A stretch of 64,000 nucleotides of DNA from JANYCO01 sp035535995 (GTDB lineage: Bacteria; Bacteroidota; Bacteroidia; Cytophagales; Cytophagaceae): the NCBI GenBank assembly GCA_035535995.1, contig DATLOZ010000008.1, forward strand, positions 95,777-159,776, written 5' to 3'. The notes below the pieces were generated by a model, which was given only the letters and a program-made list of their open reading frames with translations, made no database searches and was not told the origin of the DNA. Of the stretch, positions 1 through 8,558 are shown piece after piece. The translations under genes were made by a program, and so were the position numbers. Each line of letters opens with the position of its first letter. Position 1 is the stretch's first letter.

Positions 1-394
1 TGAAAAAGCTGCGAAAGAGCTTTCCGATGATAAAGCTACCAGTAATAACGGAGGTATGTTCCAGGACCAAAGTACCGGCGACACCAGAATTCCTTTGGAG
101 AATGTTGATCCCGCCTTATTTTTCGTAGTTGATACAATGCATGCCGGAACAATTACCAAGCCTTTTGTTTATCAAATGGAAGACGGTGTAGAAGCGATGC
201 GTATTGTTTATTTCAAATCTAAGATCCCTCCGCACCAGGCAAATCTCAACGACGATTATCAAAAAATTCTTACCGCTACACAGGAAGAGAAAAAGAACAA
301 CGCCATCAACGAATGGTTTGATAAAACAAAAGGAGAAGTCTATATTGACATTCACAAGGATTACAAACATTGTCAGATCTTACAAGCTCAATAA
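1..394 (+). CDS. Peptidyl-prolyl isomerase, parvulin/SurA type (C-terminal part)
   Basis: The frame is open from the left edge to the TAA at 392-394, so only about 130 C-terminal codons are present. The segment SNNGGMFQDQSTGD is the Gly-Gly loop typical of the PpiC/parvulin rotamase fold, and HAGTITKPF followed by a strand and a basic tail fits the end of such a domain. SurA-like proteins act in the periplasm as isomerases and chaperones for outer membrane proteins; that role is taken from the family. A moxR gene follows after 5 bp, so the two are probably co-transcribed. The N-terminal half, signal peptide and number of rotamase domains lie outside the window. Confidence 0.75.
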   Translation, partial: EKAAKELSDDKATSNNGGMFQDQSTGDTRIPLENVDPALFFVVDTMHAGTITKPFVYQMEDGVEAMRIVYFKSKIPPHQANLNDDYQKILTATQEEKKNNAINEWFDKTKGEVYIDIHKDYKHCQILQAQ

Positions 395-399
395 ATATA

Positions 400-1365
400 A
401 TGGAAAAATTCACCTCGGACGTAGAAGCCGCCAATGCTCTTTTTGAAGCGAATAAAAAATTAAAAGCTGAAATTTCTAAAGTGATCGTAGGACAGGAAGA
501 AGCAGTAAAGCTTATCCTTACTGCTGTTTTCTGTCAAGGCCATTGTCTGCTTGTAGGTGTTCCCGGTCTTGCCAAAACATTATTGATCAATACCATTTCC
601 AAAGCTCTTCATTTGGATTTCAAACGTATCCAATTCACTCCCGATCTGATGCCTTCGGATATCCTGGGTTCGGAAACCCTTGATACTAATCGCAATTTTA
701 AATTTGTAAAAGGTCCTATTTTCGCCAACATCATTCTTGCAGACGAGATCAACCGTACTCCGCCTAAAACACAGGCAGCCTTGCTGGAAGCAATGCAGGA
801 ACAATCGGTGACTATTGCCGGACAAATTTATAAACTCGATAAACCTTTCTTTGTATTGGCTACACAAAACCCAATTGAACAAGAAGGTACCTATCCCCTA
901 CCCGAAGCGCAGCTCGACCGTTTTATGTTTAACCTGAAGCTTGATTATCCAAGTTACCTGGAAGAAGTAAACGTGGTTAAAAATACCACCTCAAATTACA
1001 GTGCTGTTGTAAATCCTGTGCTGAATGCGGAGGAGATCACGATGTTCCAAGAACTAGTGAGAAAAGTTCCTGTAGCCGATAATGTGATCGAGTATGCTGT
1101 GCAGCTGGTGCATAAAACCAGACCAGGAAGTGAACTTGCCGCATCTATTACCAATACTTATCTCGAATGGGGAGCAGGCCCGCGCGCCTCACAATTCCTG
1201 GTGTTGGGTGCTAAATGCAATGCTTTGCTCAACAACAAATATTCTCCTGACATTGAAGATATAAAAGCAATCGCTCTTCCGATCTTAAGACACCGCGTAG
1301 TAAGAAATTTCAAGGCAGAAGCAGAAGGTGTGAGTGTGGATGATATTATTAAGAAACTTCTTTAA
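400..1365 (+). CDS. MoxR family AAA+ ATPase
   Basis: A 321-residue AAA+ protein with Walker A GVPGLAKT, Walker B-type LADEINRTPPKTQAALLEAM and sensor ATQNPIEQEGTYPLPEAQLDRF, all diagnostic of MoxR. MoxR ATPases act as cytoplasmic chaperones, often working with VWA-domain or BatA-type proteins to mature metal or envelope proteins. I chose the ATG at 400, five bases after the isomerase stop; an in-frame TTG at 370 would overlap that gene and adds a non-conserved extension. The usual DUF58/VWA partners are not next to it, since the following genes run the other way after a hairpin repeat at 1369-1445. Confidence 0.93.
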   Translation: MEKFTSDVEAANALFEANKKLKAEISKVIVGQEEAVKLILTAVFCQGHCLLVGVPGLAKTLLINTISKALHLDFKRIQFTPDLMPSDILGSETLDTNRNFKFVKGPIFANIILADEINRTPPKTQAALLEAMQEQSVTIAGQIYKLDKPFFVLATQNPIEQEGTYPLPEAQLDRFMFNLKLDYPSYLEEVNVVKNTTSNYSAVVNPVLNAEEITMFQELVRKVPVADNVIEYAVQLVHKTRPGSELAASITNTYLEWGAGPRASQFLVLGAKCNALLNNKYSPDIEDIKAIALPILRHRVVRNFKAEAEGVSVDDIIKKLL

Positions 1366-1368
1366 TAA

Positions 1369-1445
1369 ATTATGAATGTTGAATTATGAGTTATGAATTG
1401 AAATAGTTCATTGCTTAATTCATAATTCAACATTCATAACTCAAT
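1369..1445. repeat. Family A heptad hairpin (TTATGAR units)
   Basis: The left arm reads TTATGAA-TGTTGAA-TTATGAG-TTATGAA and the right arm is its complement. The element lies between convergent moxR and the DUF1684 gene and could fold into a long stem, perhaps serving both as terminator. It is a member of the family described in the findings. Confidence 0.85.
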
Positions 1446-2084
1446 TTATTTGTAGAACATTTTTTCCCCTGCTTCAATCGGCATACTTAGCTTATTTTCT
1501 TTTGGAGGTACAGGACAGCTGAAACGATAGTTGTAGACGCAATAAGGATTGTAAGCAAGATTAAAATCAATGATCAAACTGATAGTATCACGAAGTTCCA
1601 GGTCCATATAGCGGCCTCCGGTATAGGTTTCCGTTCCATTGGTCTCATCGTAAAACGGAACAAAATAATGCTTATCCTCAGCTTTTAAAGAAGCTTTTCT
1701 AAATATGGTGAGTGTATCTTTTTTATCGTTTATATCAATGACTGCAAATGCGTGACGCCAGTATTTATTGCGTTCTCCATCGTTGCTTACCATCTTTATA
1801 AAAGAAGAATCCTTGATCATGATCAGCTTTGCCCTTGATCTGAATTTTTTATCGGCGGGGTAATAATGAAGTTCCTTAAAATTAATTTGATCTTCTATAG
1901 GCGAATTATTGGCTGTTTTGAAATGATCGTTTTTCTGTTTGCGAAAATTTTCAATATCCTGTTCGTACCGATCCTGCAGCCCGCTTTTGATCACGGAAGT
2001 GAGGATAAACCCTACGGAGATAATAATTCCTGTGACGATCAGATTTCTTGTTTTTATTTTATAAGATCCTACCTTCATCTGCAA
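1446..2084 (-). CDS. DUF1684 family protein, membrane-anchored
   Basis: A 212-residue protein with one N-terminal hydrophobic segment (about residues 13-32) and a C-terminal DUF1684 domain. The family signature is visible near the C-terminus: TGGRYMDLEL, then DFNLAYNPYCVYNYRFSCP, then a PP.EN core and an IEAGEK-like end. The biochemical function of DUF1684 is unknown. The start at 2084 lies 26 bp inside the end of radC, which suggests the two are transcribed and translated together; a second Met two codons later is an alternative start. Confidence 0.8.
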   Translation of the reverse strand: MQMKVGSYKIKTRNLIVTGIIISVGFILTSVIKSGLQDRYEQDIENFRKQKNDHFKTANNSPIEDQINFKELHYYPADKKFRSRAKLIMIKDSSFIKMVSNDGERNKYWRHAFAVIDINDKKDTLTIFRKASLKAEDKHYFVPFYDETNGTETYTGGRYMDLELRDTISLIIDFNLAYNPYCVYNYRFSCPVPPKENKLSMPIEAGEKMFYK

Positions 2085-2763
2085 AACTATAATAATCGTT
2101 TTCTGTATAAATTAAATGATCAAGCACCGGGATCTCCAACAATTTTCCAGCATCCTTTATTTTTCTGGTCAGCACGAGATCGGCATCGCTGGGATTTTTA
2201 TTGCCGGAGGGATGATTATGTACTAAGATAACAGCGCTGGCCAGATTTTCCAAAGCTGTTTTAAAAATCAATTTAGGATCTGCGATCGTACCGGAAATTC
2301 CTCCTGTGCTGATCACTTTTTTCTTTAATACCTGGTTGGCTCTATTCAAAAGCACGATCCAGAATTCTTCATGGATAAGATCCATCAAATGTGGTTTCAT
2401 GAGATCGTAAAGATCTTTGGAAGAATTTATTTTTTCTTTTTTGTGTGGATCAGTAGCCTTGCGCCTCCTACCCAGTTCCAATGCGCTAATAATGGAAAGC
2501 GCTTTGGCTTCTCCGATGCCTCTGAATTTTTTAAATTCATCTACCGAAAGCTTTGAGAGCTCGCCCAGATCATTGTTGACGGTATTGAGCATTAGACGTG
2601 AGAGCTCTACAGCAGACATTTCATCGTTGCCCGAACCTATCAGAATAGCGATTAATTCGGCGTCTGACAAAGCTACCTTGCCTTTTAACATGAGTTTTTC
2701 TCTTGGTCTATCTTCTTCTGCCCATTGCTTGATCGAAAAATTATTTTTTGAATAGCTGTTCAT
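2059..2763 (-). CDS. radC: RadC family JAB/MPN domain protein
   Basis: A 234-residue protein with an N-terminal helix-hairpin-helix-like region (SVDEFKKFRGIGEAKA) and a C-terminal JAMM metalloprotease-like motif, HNHPSGNKNPSDAD. RadC was once linked to DNA repair, but its activity is still unclear; the MPN fold suggests a zinc hydrolase. The start at 2763 (MNSYSKNNFSIKQW) gives the usual family length; a longer start at 2838 would add a hydrophobic stretch that runs into the rpsT terminator hairpin. It overlaps the DUF1684 gene downstream. Confidence 0.92.
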   Translation of the reverse strand: MNSYSKNNFSIKQWAEEDRPREKLMLKGKVALSDAELIAILIGSGNDEMSAVELSRLMLNTVNNDLGELSKLSVDEFKKFRGIGEAKALSIISALELGRRRKATDPHKKEKINSSKDLYDLMKPHLMDLIHEEFWIVLLNRANQVLKKKVISTGGISGTIADPKLIFKTALENLASAVILVHNHPSGNKNPSDADLVLTRKIKDAGKLLEIPVLDHLIYTENDYYSFADEGRIL

Positions 2764-2805
2764 AAAAATAAAAATTAAAAAATTGGTTGTGAAAGAATAA
2801 AAATA

Positions 2806-2835
2806 AAGCCTTATGGAAAAATTTCCATAAGGCTT
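2806..2835 (-). terminator. Hairpin terminator after rpsT
   Basis: A near-perfect inverted repeat (AAGCCTTATGGAAA / TTTCCATAAGGCTT) lies just downstream of the rpsT stop. On the minus strand it is followed by a T-rich run (TATTTTTATTC), as in a Rho-independent terminator. Confidence 0.8.
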
Positions 2836-2857
2836 CAATATAAGAATTTAATATAAA

Positions 2858-3112
2858 TTATTTCAAGCCAGCTACCAGATTAGCTAATCCTGATTTTTTA
2901 TTGGATGCGTTGTTTTTGTGAATAACACCATTCTTAACAAGTTTATCCAACATGCTCTGTGCTTTTTGGAAAAGCTCAGTAGCCGCTTTTTTATCAGTAG
3001 CAGTTCTTACTTTTTTAAGTACAGTACGCGCAGTTTTCAACTGGTATCTGTTTCTTAATCTTTTAGCCTCGTTGCCTCTGATTCTTTTTAATGCAGATTT
3101 GTGATTAGCCAT
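2858..3112 (-). CDS. rpsT: 30S ribosomal protein S20
   Basis: An 84-residue, very basic protein beginning MANHKSALKRIRGNEAKRLRN, the standard start of bacterial S20, which binds 16S rRNA early in 30S assembly. It has its own strong promoter (3155-3185) and terminator (2806-2835), so it is a monocistronic unit, as often seen for rpsT. Confidence 0.97.
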   Translation of the reverse strand: MANHKSALKRIRGNEAKRLRNRYQLKTARTVLKKVRTATDKKAATELFQKAQSMLDKLVKNGVIHKNNASNKKSGLANLVAGLK

Positions 3113-3154
3113 TGTATTATAATTATTTACTGTTCAATCAATTTTAATGGAATG

Positions 3155-3185
3155 CAAAGGTAGGTATTTTTTTATTAAATCCAAA
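3155..3185 (-). promoter_or_regulatory. Bacteroidota promoter of rpsT
   Basis: Read on the minus strand, TTTG (3182-3185) is followed by exactly 19 bases and then TACCTTTG (3155-3162), the textbook Bacteroidota -33/-7 pair. The -7 box ends about 43 nt before the rpsT ATG. Confidence 0.85.
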
Positions 3186-3232
3186 AATACCTGTAAATCA
3201 AATTAATTAACTTTACATCCATTGATTTACAG

Positions 3233-4054
3233 CTAATTAACTGCTTGTAATTGATAAACTTCTTCAAATGTGGTGTTTCCCTGCGTGTAAATATGATAAA
3301 ATAACCCGTCGGCAAATACAGCTCTGTCGGCAGTACAAGGACTGGTAGTACCTTTGCAAAAGGTAGTTTCAGTGCCATCACTCCAGCTCCAGGTACCAGT
3401 GGCGTATTGTGTCGGGCTTCCGGAGATCTCTTGTATTGTCATAAACGTTCCGGCCTTTGTAATAATCACAGTAGCTTTGGCAGTTCCAGCTACAATAGCA
3501 TTTTTAGTCTGAGTATTTTCTACTCCATTCATATACATAGTTACCATAACCCAGGTCTGGCACAATGAATCTGTACGAATATCGGAAGCTATAGAAACGG
3601 ACGTTTGGGTAGTGAAGAGCGTAACATCCGTAGACGTACCCGTCAGTCTTAAAGTGAAGTTCATTTGGTTCCCCGTTTTCTGGGTGATCGTTACCACACC
3701 ACAGTTCGCAAGCGTGATTTGCTTATGTACAGAATCCGCTGTGTAGGTTCCGGTAAGAAATGTACCATCGGTTTTGGTAATGATATAGGTATAACCGTTC
3801 GTAAATTCGAATGAGTTGTATCCACTCGTATTTGCATTAACGGCGCTTATTTTAGCACTCCCATCGCCCACAATCCATTTGCTCGAAATAGAAGATACAA
3901 AGGTTGGAGAAGTATTGGAAGTGTTATTATTTGTATTGTTGTTCGTTTGTTGATCCAATGGTTTTGGATCATCTTTTTTCTTGCAGGAAAAAACAACTAA
4001 CACACATGATAGTACGAAGATGCCAAGACTGGCTCTTAAGAGATTTTTTTTCAT
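3233..4054 (-). CDS. Lipoprotein with lipocalin-like domains
   Basis: A 273-residue protein starting MKKNLLRASLGIF with a lipobox (VVFSC at the cleavage site) and a following KKKDD stretch, so it is probably an envelope lipoprotein. A Thr/Asn-rich linker (QQTNNNTNNNTS) leads to two beta-rich repeats, each beginning with a W-containing strand (KWIVGDG, QTWVMVT) and a GTY/GTW strand, like Bacteroidota lipocalin-like domains. The start at 4054 was chosen because it begins a proper signal peptide; an upstream start at 4156 would overlap the divergent gene. Ligand and function are unknown. Confidence 0.7.
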   Translation of the reverse strand: MKKNLLRASLGIFVLSCVLVVFSCKKKDDPKPLDQQTNNNTNNNTSNTSPTFVSSISSKWIVGDGSAKISAVNANTSGYNSFEFTNGYTYIITKTDGTFLTGTYTADSVHKQITLANCGVVTITQKTGNQMNFTLRLTGTSTDVTLFTTQTSVSIASDIRTDSLCQTWVMVTMYMNGVENTQTKNAIVAGTAKATVIITKAGTFMTIQEISGSPTQYATGTWSWSDGTETTFCKGTTSPCTADRAVFADGLFYHIYTQGNTTFEEVYQLQAVN

Positions 4055-4138
4055 AGCTATTTTACTTTGGATTTGGAGATTATTTATTCTACAAGTATAC
4101 TTGTTTTTATATTTTTTTAAAAATTTATTTTTATAATT

Positions 4139-5089
4139 ATGAAACCTACTTTTCACTTTTTGATGATCGTATTTGTTTTTTCCCCTTTCAACTCATTCGC
4201 CTGGGGATTTTTTGCACACAAAGAAATTAACAAGCTCGCCATATTTACACTTCCTCCTGAGCTGTTTGGCTTTTACAAAAAACATCATGAATTTATCATA
4301 CACAATGCTGTAAACCCCGACAAGCGGCGCAACGTGATACGTGAAGAAGCCTGCCGCCACTATATCGATCTCGATGCTTATCCGGATACAACCGCGATTC
4401 CTTCTTATTGGAAAGAAGCCGTTGCAAAATTCTCTGAAGATTCTCTTCTCAAACATGGGATTGTGCCCTGGCATATACAACATATCAAATACCAGCTCAC
4501 AGAAGCGTTTCGTCAAAAATCAATAAGCAGAATTTTACGGCTCTCTGCAGACCTTGGGCATTATGCTGCGGATGCTAATGTGCCTTTGCATACTACTTCC
4601 AATTACAACGGGCAACTTACGAACCAGCATGGTATACATGGTTTCTGGGAATCCAGACTACCTGAGCTTTTTTATGAAGAGTATGATTTCTTTACGGGAA
4701 AAGCATTATACCTGGAAAATGTATCAGACGCGGCCTGGCAATGTGTATCACTTGCACATGCTGCTGTCGACAGCGTATTGCTTTTTGAAAAAGAACTGAA
4801 TGCTTCTTTTCCGGAAGATAAGAAATATGCTTTTGAAGAACGTAATGGCGTTACTGTTAAAATGTATTCCGAAGCCTACGCAAATGCCTATCATCGCCAG
4901 CTCCACGGGCAAGTGGAAAGAAGAATGCGCGCTTCGATTCTTTTTGTAGGAAGTCTTTGGTATACTTGCTGGGTAGACGCCGGACAGCCTGATCTCTCTG
5001 CGTTATACGACGATCTTTCCGAAAAGGAAAAAGAAGAAGTAGAGCAAGAGAAAAAAACAGAAACGAAAGGTGATACTTGTAATCATTAA
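4139..5089 (+). CDS. Zinc-dependent phospholipase C / S1-P1 nuclease-like protein
   Basis: A 316-residue exported protein: the signal peptide ends at SFA and the mature protein starts WGFFAHKEINKLA. In S1/P1 nucleases and zinc phospholipase C the mature N-terminal Trp and a nearby His bind zinc, and the later CRHYIDLD and LGHYAADANVPLH segments supply the other His/Asp ligands; all are present. The substrate cannot be read from sequence: lipid head groups or nucleic acid are both possible. The C-terminus is a Glu/Lys-rich tail. It stands alone, convergent with the propeller gene across a strong terminator. Confidence 0.75.
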   Translation: MKPTFHFLMIVFVFSPFNSFAWGFFAHKEINKLAIFTLPPELFGFYKKHHEFIIHNAVNPDKRRNVIREEACRHYIDLDAYPDTTAIPSYWKEAVAKFSEDSLLKHGIVPWHIQHIKYQLTEAFRQKSISRILRLSADLGHYAADANVPLHTTSNYNGQLTNQHGIHGFWESRLPELFYEEYDFFTGKALYLENVSDAAWQCVSLAHAAVDSVLLFEKELNASFPEDKKYAFEERNGVTVKMYSEAYANAYHRQLHGQVERRMRASILFVGSLWYTCWVDAGQPDLSALYDDLSEKEKEEVEQEKKTETKGDTCNH

Positions 5090-5133
5090 AAAAGTTCAGC
5101 CTGGAATCATTATTGATTCCAGGCTGAACTTTT
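5090..5133. terminator. Bidirectional terminator
   Basis: A perfect 20-bp stem (AAAAGTTCAGCCTGGAATCA) with a 4-nt TTAT loop, flanked by A and T runs, lies between convergent genes. It should terminate transcription from both sides. Confidence 0.9.
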
Positions 5134-5154
5134 AACCGAATATAAATTCAAACA

Positions 5155-7254
5155 TTACTCCACAATCATTTTCTGAGTACCGGCACCTTTATCTGTTATG
5201 ATTTGAATGTAATACATTCCTTTTTGAAAATAGCTTACTATTTGTTCTGTATCGTTTGCCAACCTTCTTACTTGTTTTCCTGAATGATCATAAATTATAA
5301 TATTGTAGATCTGTCCTTTTACATCTTCCAGATCTAACTTAAAATTACCTGTATTAGGATTAGGACTAATCGCAATCGTACCGATAGAATTGCTAACCGG
5401 ATTTTGTATTGCAGTAATGGGCAATTCCGAAATATTATTTGAATAAATAGTATTAGAAGGTGTAGCTGCAAAGATCCTTGTGCTGGATGCTGAAAAAGAA
5501 ATTGCATATACATCGGCATAGTCAGGTATATACAACAACACATTAGGAGCAGCCCATTGCGCCCCATTGCTTGTTGTGATGTACACTCCTCCCTTATAGC
5601 CCGCCGCCAGGTATTGTCCGGCAGAACATAAAGATAAAATGTTCAACGTAGGCAATCCATTGTTTACTGCAGTCCAGGATGCTGATGCTACCGGACTAAT
5701 AAAAATACCATCGCCATTTGTAGCGGCAAATACATTCGTACCCTGCACAGCCAGAGAAGTCACGTTGGTATTGCTAAGGCCGGTATTAAAGGCGGTCCAA
5801 GTATAGCTATCGGCAGTTACGTAAACACCATGGCCATTGGTGCCAAGGAAAGTAGTGGTGCCATCTGTAGCGAGCGAAGTAACATCAGCTCCGGGGTATA
5901 CTCCTGAAGCGATCGTCCAGTTAATAGAAGCCTGCGGAGTGTAGTAAACTGCTCCATTGCCAGCAACCGCTATAAGCGTAGAGTTGGTAGCGATGATCTT
6001 TTTGATGTTCATCTGAAGACCTGTATTGGCCGTTGCCCAGGACTTTCCTGTATCAGCGCTTACGAATACCCCGCCATATTGAGTGGCTACATATAATTTT
6101 GTACCTGCAAAAGTAAGACTGGTTATATGCAGGCTGTCTGTAAGATTGCTGTTAGCACTTTGATAAGAAGCAGCAAGGTCGCGGCTTACGTAAAGACCTA
6201 AATTAGTTGCTACAATCACGAGATTGCCGGAATTATAAACAGCGTAGGTATCAAGATTATTAAAACCAAGATTGAACATTGACCAACTGATCGTAGAAAG
6301 TGAAGTGCTTCTGTATATTCCTCTCTTAAAGTTTCCGGCGTATAGTTTATTATTAAAAACAACAACGGCATTCACAGTATCTACAAGTCCGGTGTTTGCT
6401 GCCGTCCAGGAAACACTTGCATCCGGGCTTGTATAGACGCCGGCATTTGTAGCGGCATACACAAGGCCTGCATTTGTTGTAAATCCATTTATAATAGTAT
6501 TGCTCAAGCCTGTATTGGCCTGGCTCCATACCGGAGTGTTCACATTGGCGGTAAAAATTCCGTTGTCAGTACCTGCGAAAATAGAAGTGCCTGAAACTGC
6601 CAATGCATTTACTGAAAGGTCTGTAAGTCCTGTGTTTGCTGCTGTCCACGAGCCTCCATTGTTGATACTGGCAAATACACCTCCTCCATCGGTTCCGGCT
6701 ACTATCACGGTTCCATTAGTTGCAAAGCTTGTGATCGCATAACTTGTATTAACTCCGGAGTTGGCAGATGTCCATGTTTTCGCGGAGTCTGAACTAACAA
6801 AAATACCTGCACCGTTTGTACCTGCGAATAGGTACTGTCCAACCGTGATCAATGCTGTAATATTGGTATTGGTAAGGCCGCTGTTGGAAGCGCTCCAACT
6901 TGTTCCTTTGTCTTTTGAGACAAATATTCCTCCATCGGAGGTACCGGCAATGATCTTCATTCCAGAAGTGGAAGAGCTGAGGCCAATAGAAGTAAGGGCG
7001 CTTACATGCGGAGAAGTAAGACCTGTGTAGTTTGCGTATGACCATGCTGTGAGCGCCTGGGTCTTGCTCCAATACACGCCTCCAGTGGCAGAGCCTGCAT
7101 ACAAGAGAGTATCGGCAATTGTAAAACAAGTGATATTCCCTCCTACAAAAGGGCCTTTTGAAGTCCAATGTGCAAAAGAAGTAATCGGTATTATTGTAAT
7201 CGAAAAAAGAAGAAAACTGATATAGATCGTTTTGGTATAGATTTTTAATTTCAT
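5155..7254 (-). CDS. Secreted beta-propeller repeat protein with T9SS sorting domain
   Basis: A 699-residue protein with an N-terminal signal peptide, then many repeats of about 40 residues with the pattern W..AN.GL....V..L...G..IFAGT..GGVF.S, like sortilin/BNR-type beta-propellers. The last ~75 residues (SPNPNTGNFKL ... GMYYIQI ... KMIVE) are a type A C-terminal sorting domain, which directs export by the type IX system and attachment to the cell surface. A role in surface binding is likely, but the partner is unknown. The gene is solitary, bounded by a terminator downstream. Confidence 0.85.
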   Translation of the reverse strand: MKLKIYTKTIYISFLLFSITIIPITSFAHWTSKGPFVGGNITCFTIADTLLYAGSATGGVYWSKTQALTAWSYANYTGLTSPHVSALTSIGLSSSTSGMKIIAGTSDGGIFVSKDKGTSWSASNSGLTNTNITALITVGQYLFAGTNGAGIFVSSDSAKTWTSANSGVNTSYAITSFATNGTVIVAGTDGGGVFASINNGGSWTAANTGLTDLSVNALAVSGTSIFAGTDNGIFTANVNTPVWSQANTGLSNTIINGFTTNAGLVYAATNAGVYTSPDASVSWTAANTGLVDTVNAVVVFNNKLYAGNFKRGIYRSTSLSTISWSMFNLGFNNLDTYAVYNSGNLVIVATNLGLYVSRDLAASYQSANSNLTDSLHITSLTFAGTKLYVATQYGGVFVSADTGKSWATANTGLQMNIKKIIATNSTLIAVAGNGAVYYTPQASINWTIASGVYPGADVTSLATDGTTTFLGTNGHGVYVTADSYTWTAFNTGLSNTNVTSLAVQGTNVFAATNGDGIFISPVASASWTAVNNGLPTLNILSLCSAGQYLAAGYKGGVYITTSNGAQWAAPNVLLYIPDYADVYAISFSASSTRIFAATPSNTIYSNNISELPITAIQNPVSNSIGTIAISPNPNTGNFKLDLEDVKGQIYNIIIYDHSGKQVRRLANDTEQIVSYFQKGMYYIQIITDKGAGTQKMIVE

Positions 7255-7324
7255 TGCTGTAATAAGTTTGTTAATGATTTGACATGGAAAAAGATTTATC
7301 CTGTAAGGAAATTTTCCGGATAAA

Positions 7325-7723
7325 TTATATAAGGCATGTCTGGCAAGGCGGATGAAAGAAAGCTACAGCAAATACAAAAAAATAATAGCTGAAATAATGG
7401 CTGAAATTTTTAATCAACTTTTTGTATCGAAGAAAAGAATACTCTTCTATTGACAGTAGAGGAAGCCACAAAATTTCAGATCTTTCTTTTTCAGGAAAGC
7501 GTTGTGTTTCGTTCTTCTGCTCTTTTTTTAGCGCGTTCTCGAGATAACATTTTCCCTGACAACATTGACCAGGTTTATTACGATTTTCACAAATATTCTG
7601 AGCTATATAATCTTTGTTTACATCGTAAAAAGCAAGGATGATCATACGTCTGTTCCCATGAACTAGGATTGCCAGCAGTAGTACGATCGTAATTGTTTTT
7701 CTCATTTTTACTAGAGGATTCAT
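7325..7723 (-). CDS. Small Cys-motif membrane/exported protein (paralogue 1)
   Basis: A 132-residue protein with an N-terminal hydrophobic segment, then ..YIAQNICENRNKPGQCCQGKCYL followed by a Lys/Glu-rich helix, and a C-terminal aromatic stretch ending FHPPCQTCLI. The core CEN.N...C.GKCYL is shared with the protein at 10292-10663, so the two are paralogues bracketing this locus. The Cys residues and FHPP end suggest metal binding, which is an inference from position in a probable copper locus. The ATG at 7723 overlaps the MbnP stop (TAATG) and suits coupled translation; the ATG at 7705 (MRKTITIV) aligns better with the paralogue. Confidence 0.6.
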   Translation of the reverse strand: MNPLVKMRKTITIVLLLAILVHGNRRMIILAFYDVNKDYIAQNICENRNKPGQCCQGKCYLENALKKEQKNETQRFPEKERSEILWLPLLSIEEYSFLRYKKLIKNFSHYFSYYFFVFAVAFFHPPCQTCLI

Positions 7724-8523
7724 TATTCCTCGTAATCAAACATAGCGGGGATGTTATTTGCAATAGTAGTGGCAATGCCTGAAGCATTATCGGAAATGCT
7801 GTTTACGGAAAGATTATTTTCGTCGCGGAGATTAACGCCGTTGAATAATTTGCTGTAGTTGACAAGGAGATGTACGTAAGTGACTTGATTAGAGATTACC
7901 GTGTAATTTTTAGTAGGCATACTCACTTGCTTGTAATTCGCGTTTGTACCAAGTTTATAAGAGAACGGCTGCATCTGTGGAACCGTGCCGTTGGCATTTA
8001 CAGTAGTGTCTATTTTTCCCTGGAAGTTTACAAAAACATAATTATTCTGCGTTGCAATATTGGTAAACCACATGGAGGAATCCCGCAGCATAGAAGGGCT
8101 CGAGGTTGTAGGAGTTTTGGAATTTTCAATCGGGTCGAGACCCACACTGAAACGAATTGATTTGTACTGACCGGCGGGAACATTGGCTACAAAGTAAGTT
8201 TCGGTATCAAATGTTTTAAGCACAATCGTATCCTCCAAAGAATAAAACGAGCCATCTGATTTCACAAGCTGGATATCGGAAAGATAAAGCTGTGCCTTGC
8301 TTACAGAGATCTTGCGTCCATCATCGCGTGTATAAACGATATTATATCCATCTACTTCGGTGATGTCGTCAATATAAGTATGGAGGTGAAAATAAAGCGG
8401 CCCCTTTACTACCGAAGTTTGAAGTTGTTCGTCGTCGGAATTTTTAGATTTTTTACACCCGGCAACCAGTAATAGCACAGCAGCCATGAAGAGTAGATTT
8501 ATTTTTATAATTATTGTTTTCAT
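7723..8523 (-). CDS. MbnP-like copper-binding lipoprotein
   Basis: A 266-residue lipoprotein (lipobox LVAGC) with the MbnP-family pattern: an N-terminal LYFHLHTYID strand, VSKAQLYLSDIQLVKSDGSFYSL, NVPAGQYKSIRFSVGLDPIEN, SMWFTNIA.NNYVFVNFQGK. MbnP proteins are periplasmic copper-binding partners of diheme MbnH enzymes in methanobactin operons, and relatives are widespread in Bacteroidota copper loci. The gene lies between the Met-rich outer membrane protein and the small Cys protein, probably in one operon. No MbnH-type diheme protein is present; the only haem protein nearby is the small cytochrome at 9696-10112. Confidence 0.75.
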   Translation of the reverse strand: MKTIIIKINLLFMAAVLLLVAGCKKSKNSDDEQLQTSVVKGPLYFHLHTYIDDITEVDGYNIVYTRDDGRKISVSKAQLYLSDIQLVKSDGSFYSLEDTIVLKTFDTETYFVANVPAGQYKSIRFSVGLDPIENSKTPTTSSPSMLRDSSMWFTNIATQNNYVFVNFQGKIDTTVNANGTVPQMQPFSYKLGTNANYKQVSMPTKNYTVISNQVTYVHLLVNYSKLFNGVNLRDENNLSVNSISDNASGIATTIANNIPAMFDYEE

Positions 8524-8558
8524 AATTGTGATAATCGTTTTTTTTGAAATTATTAAAC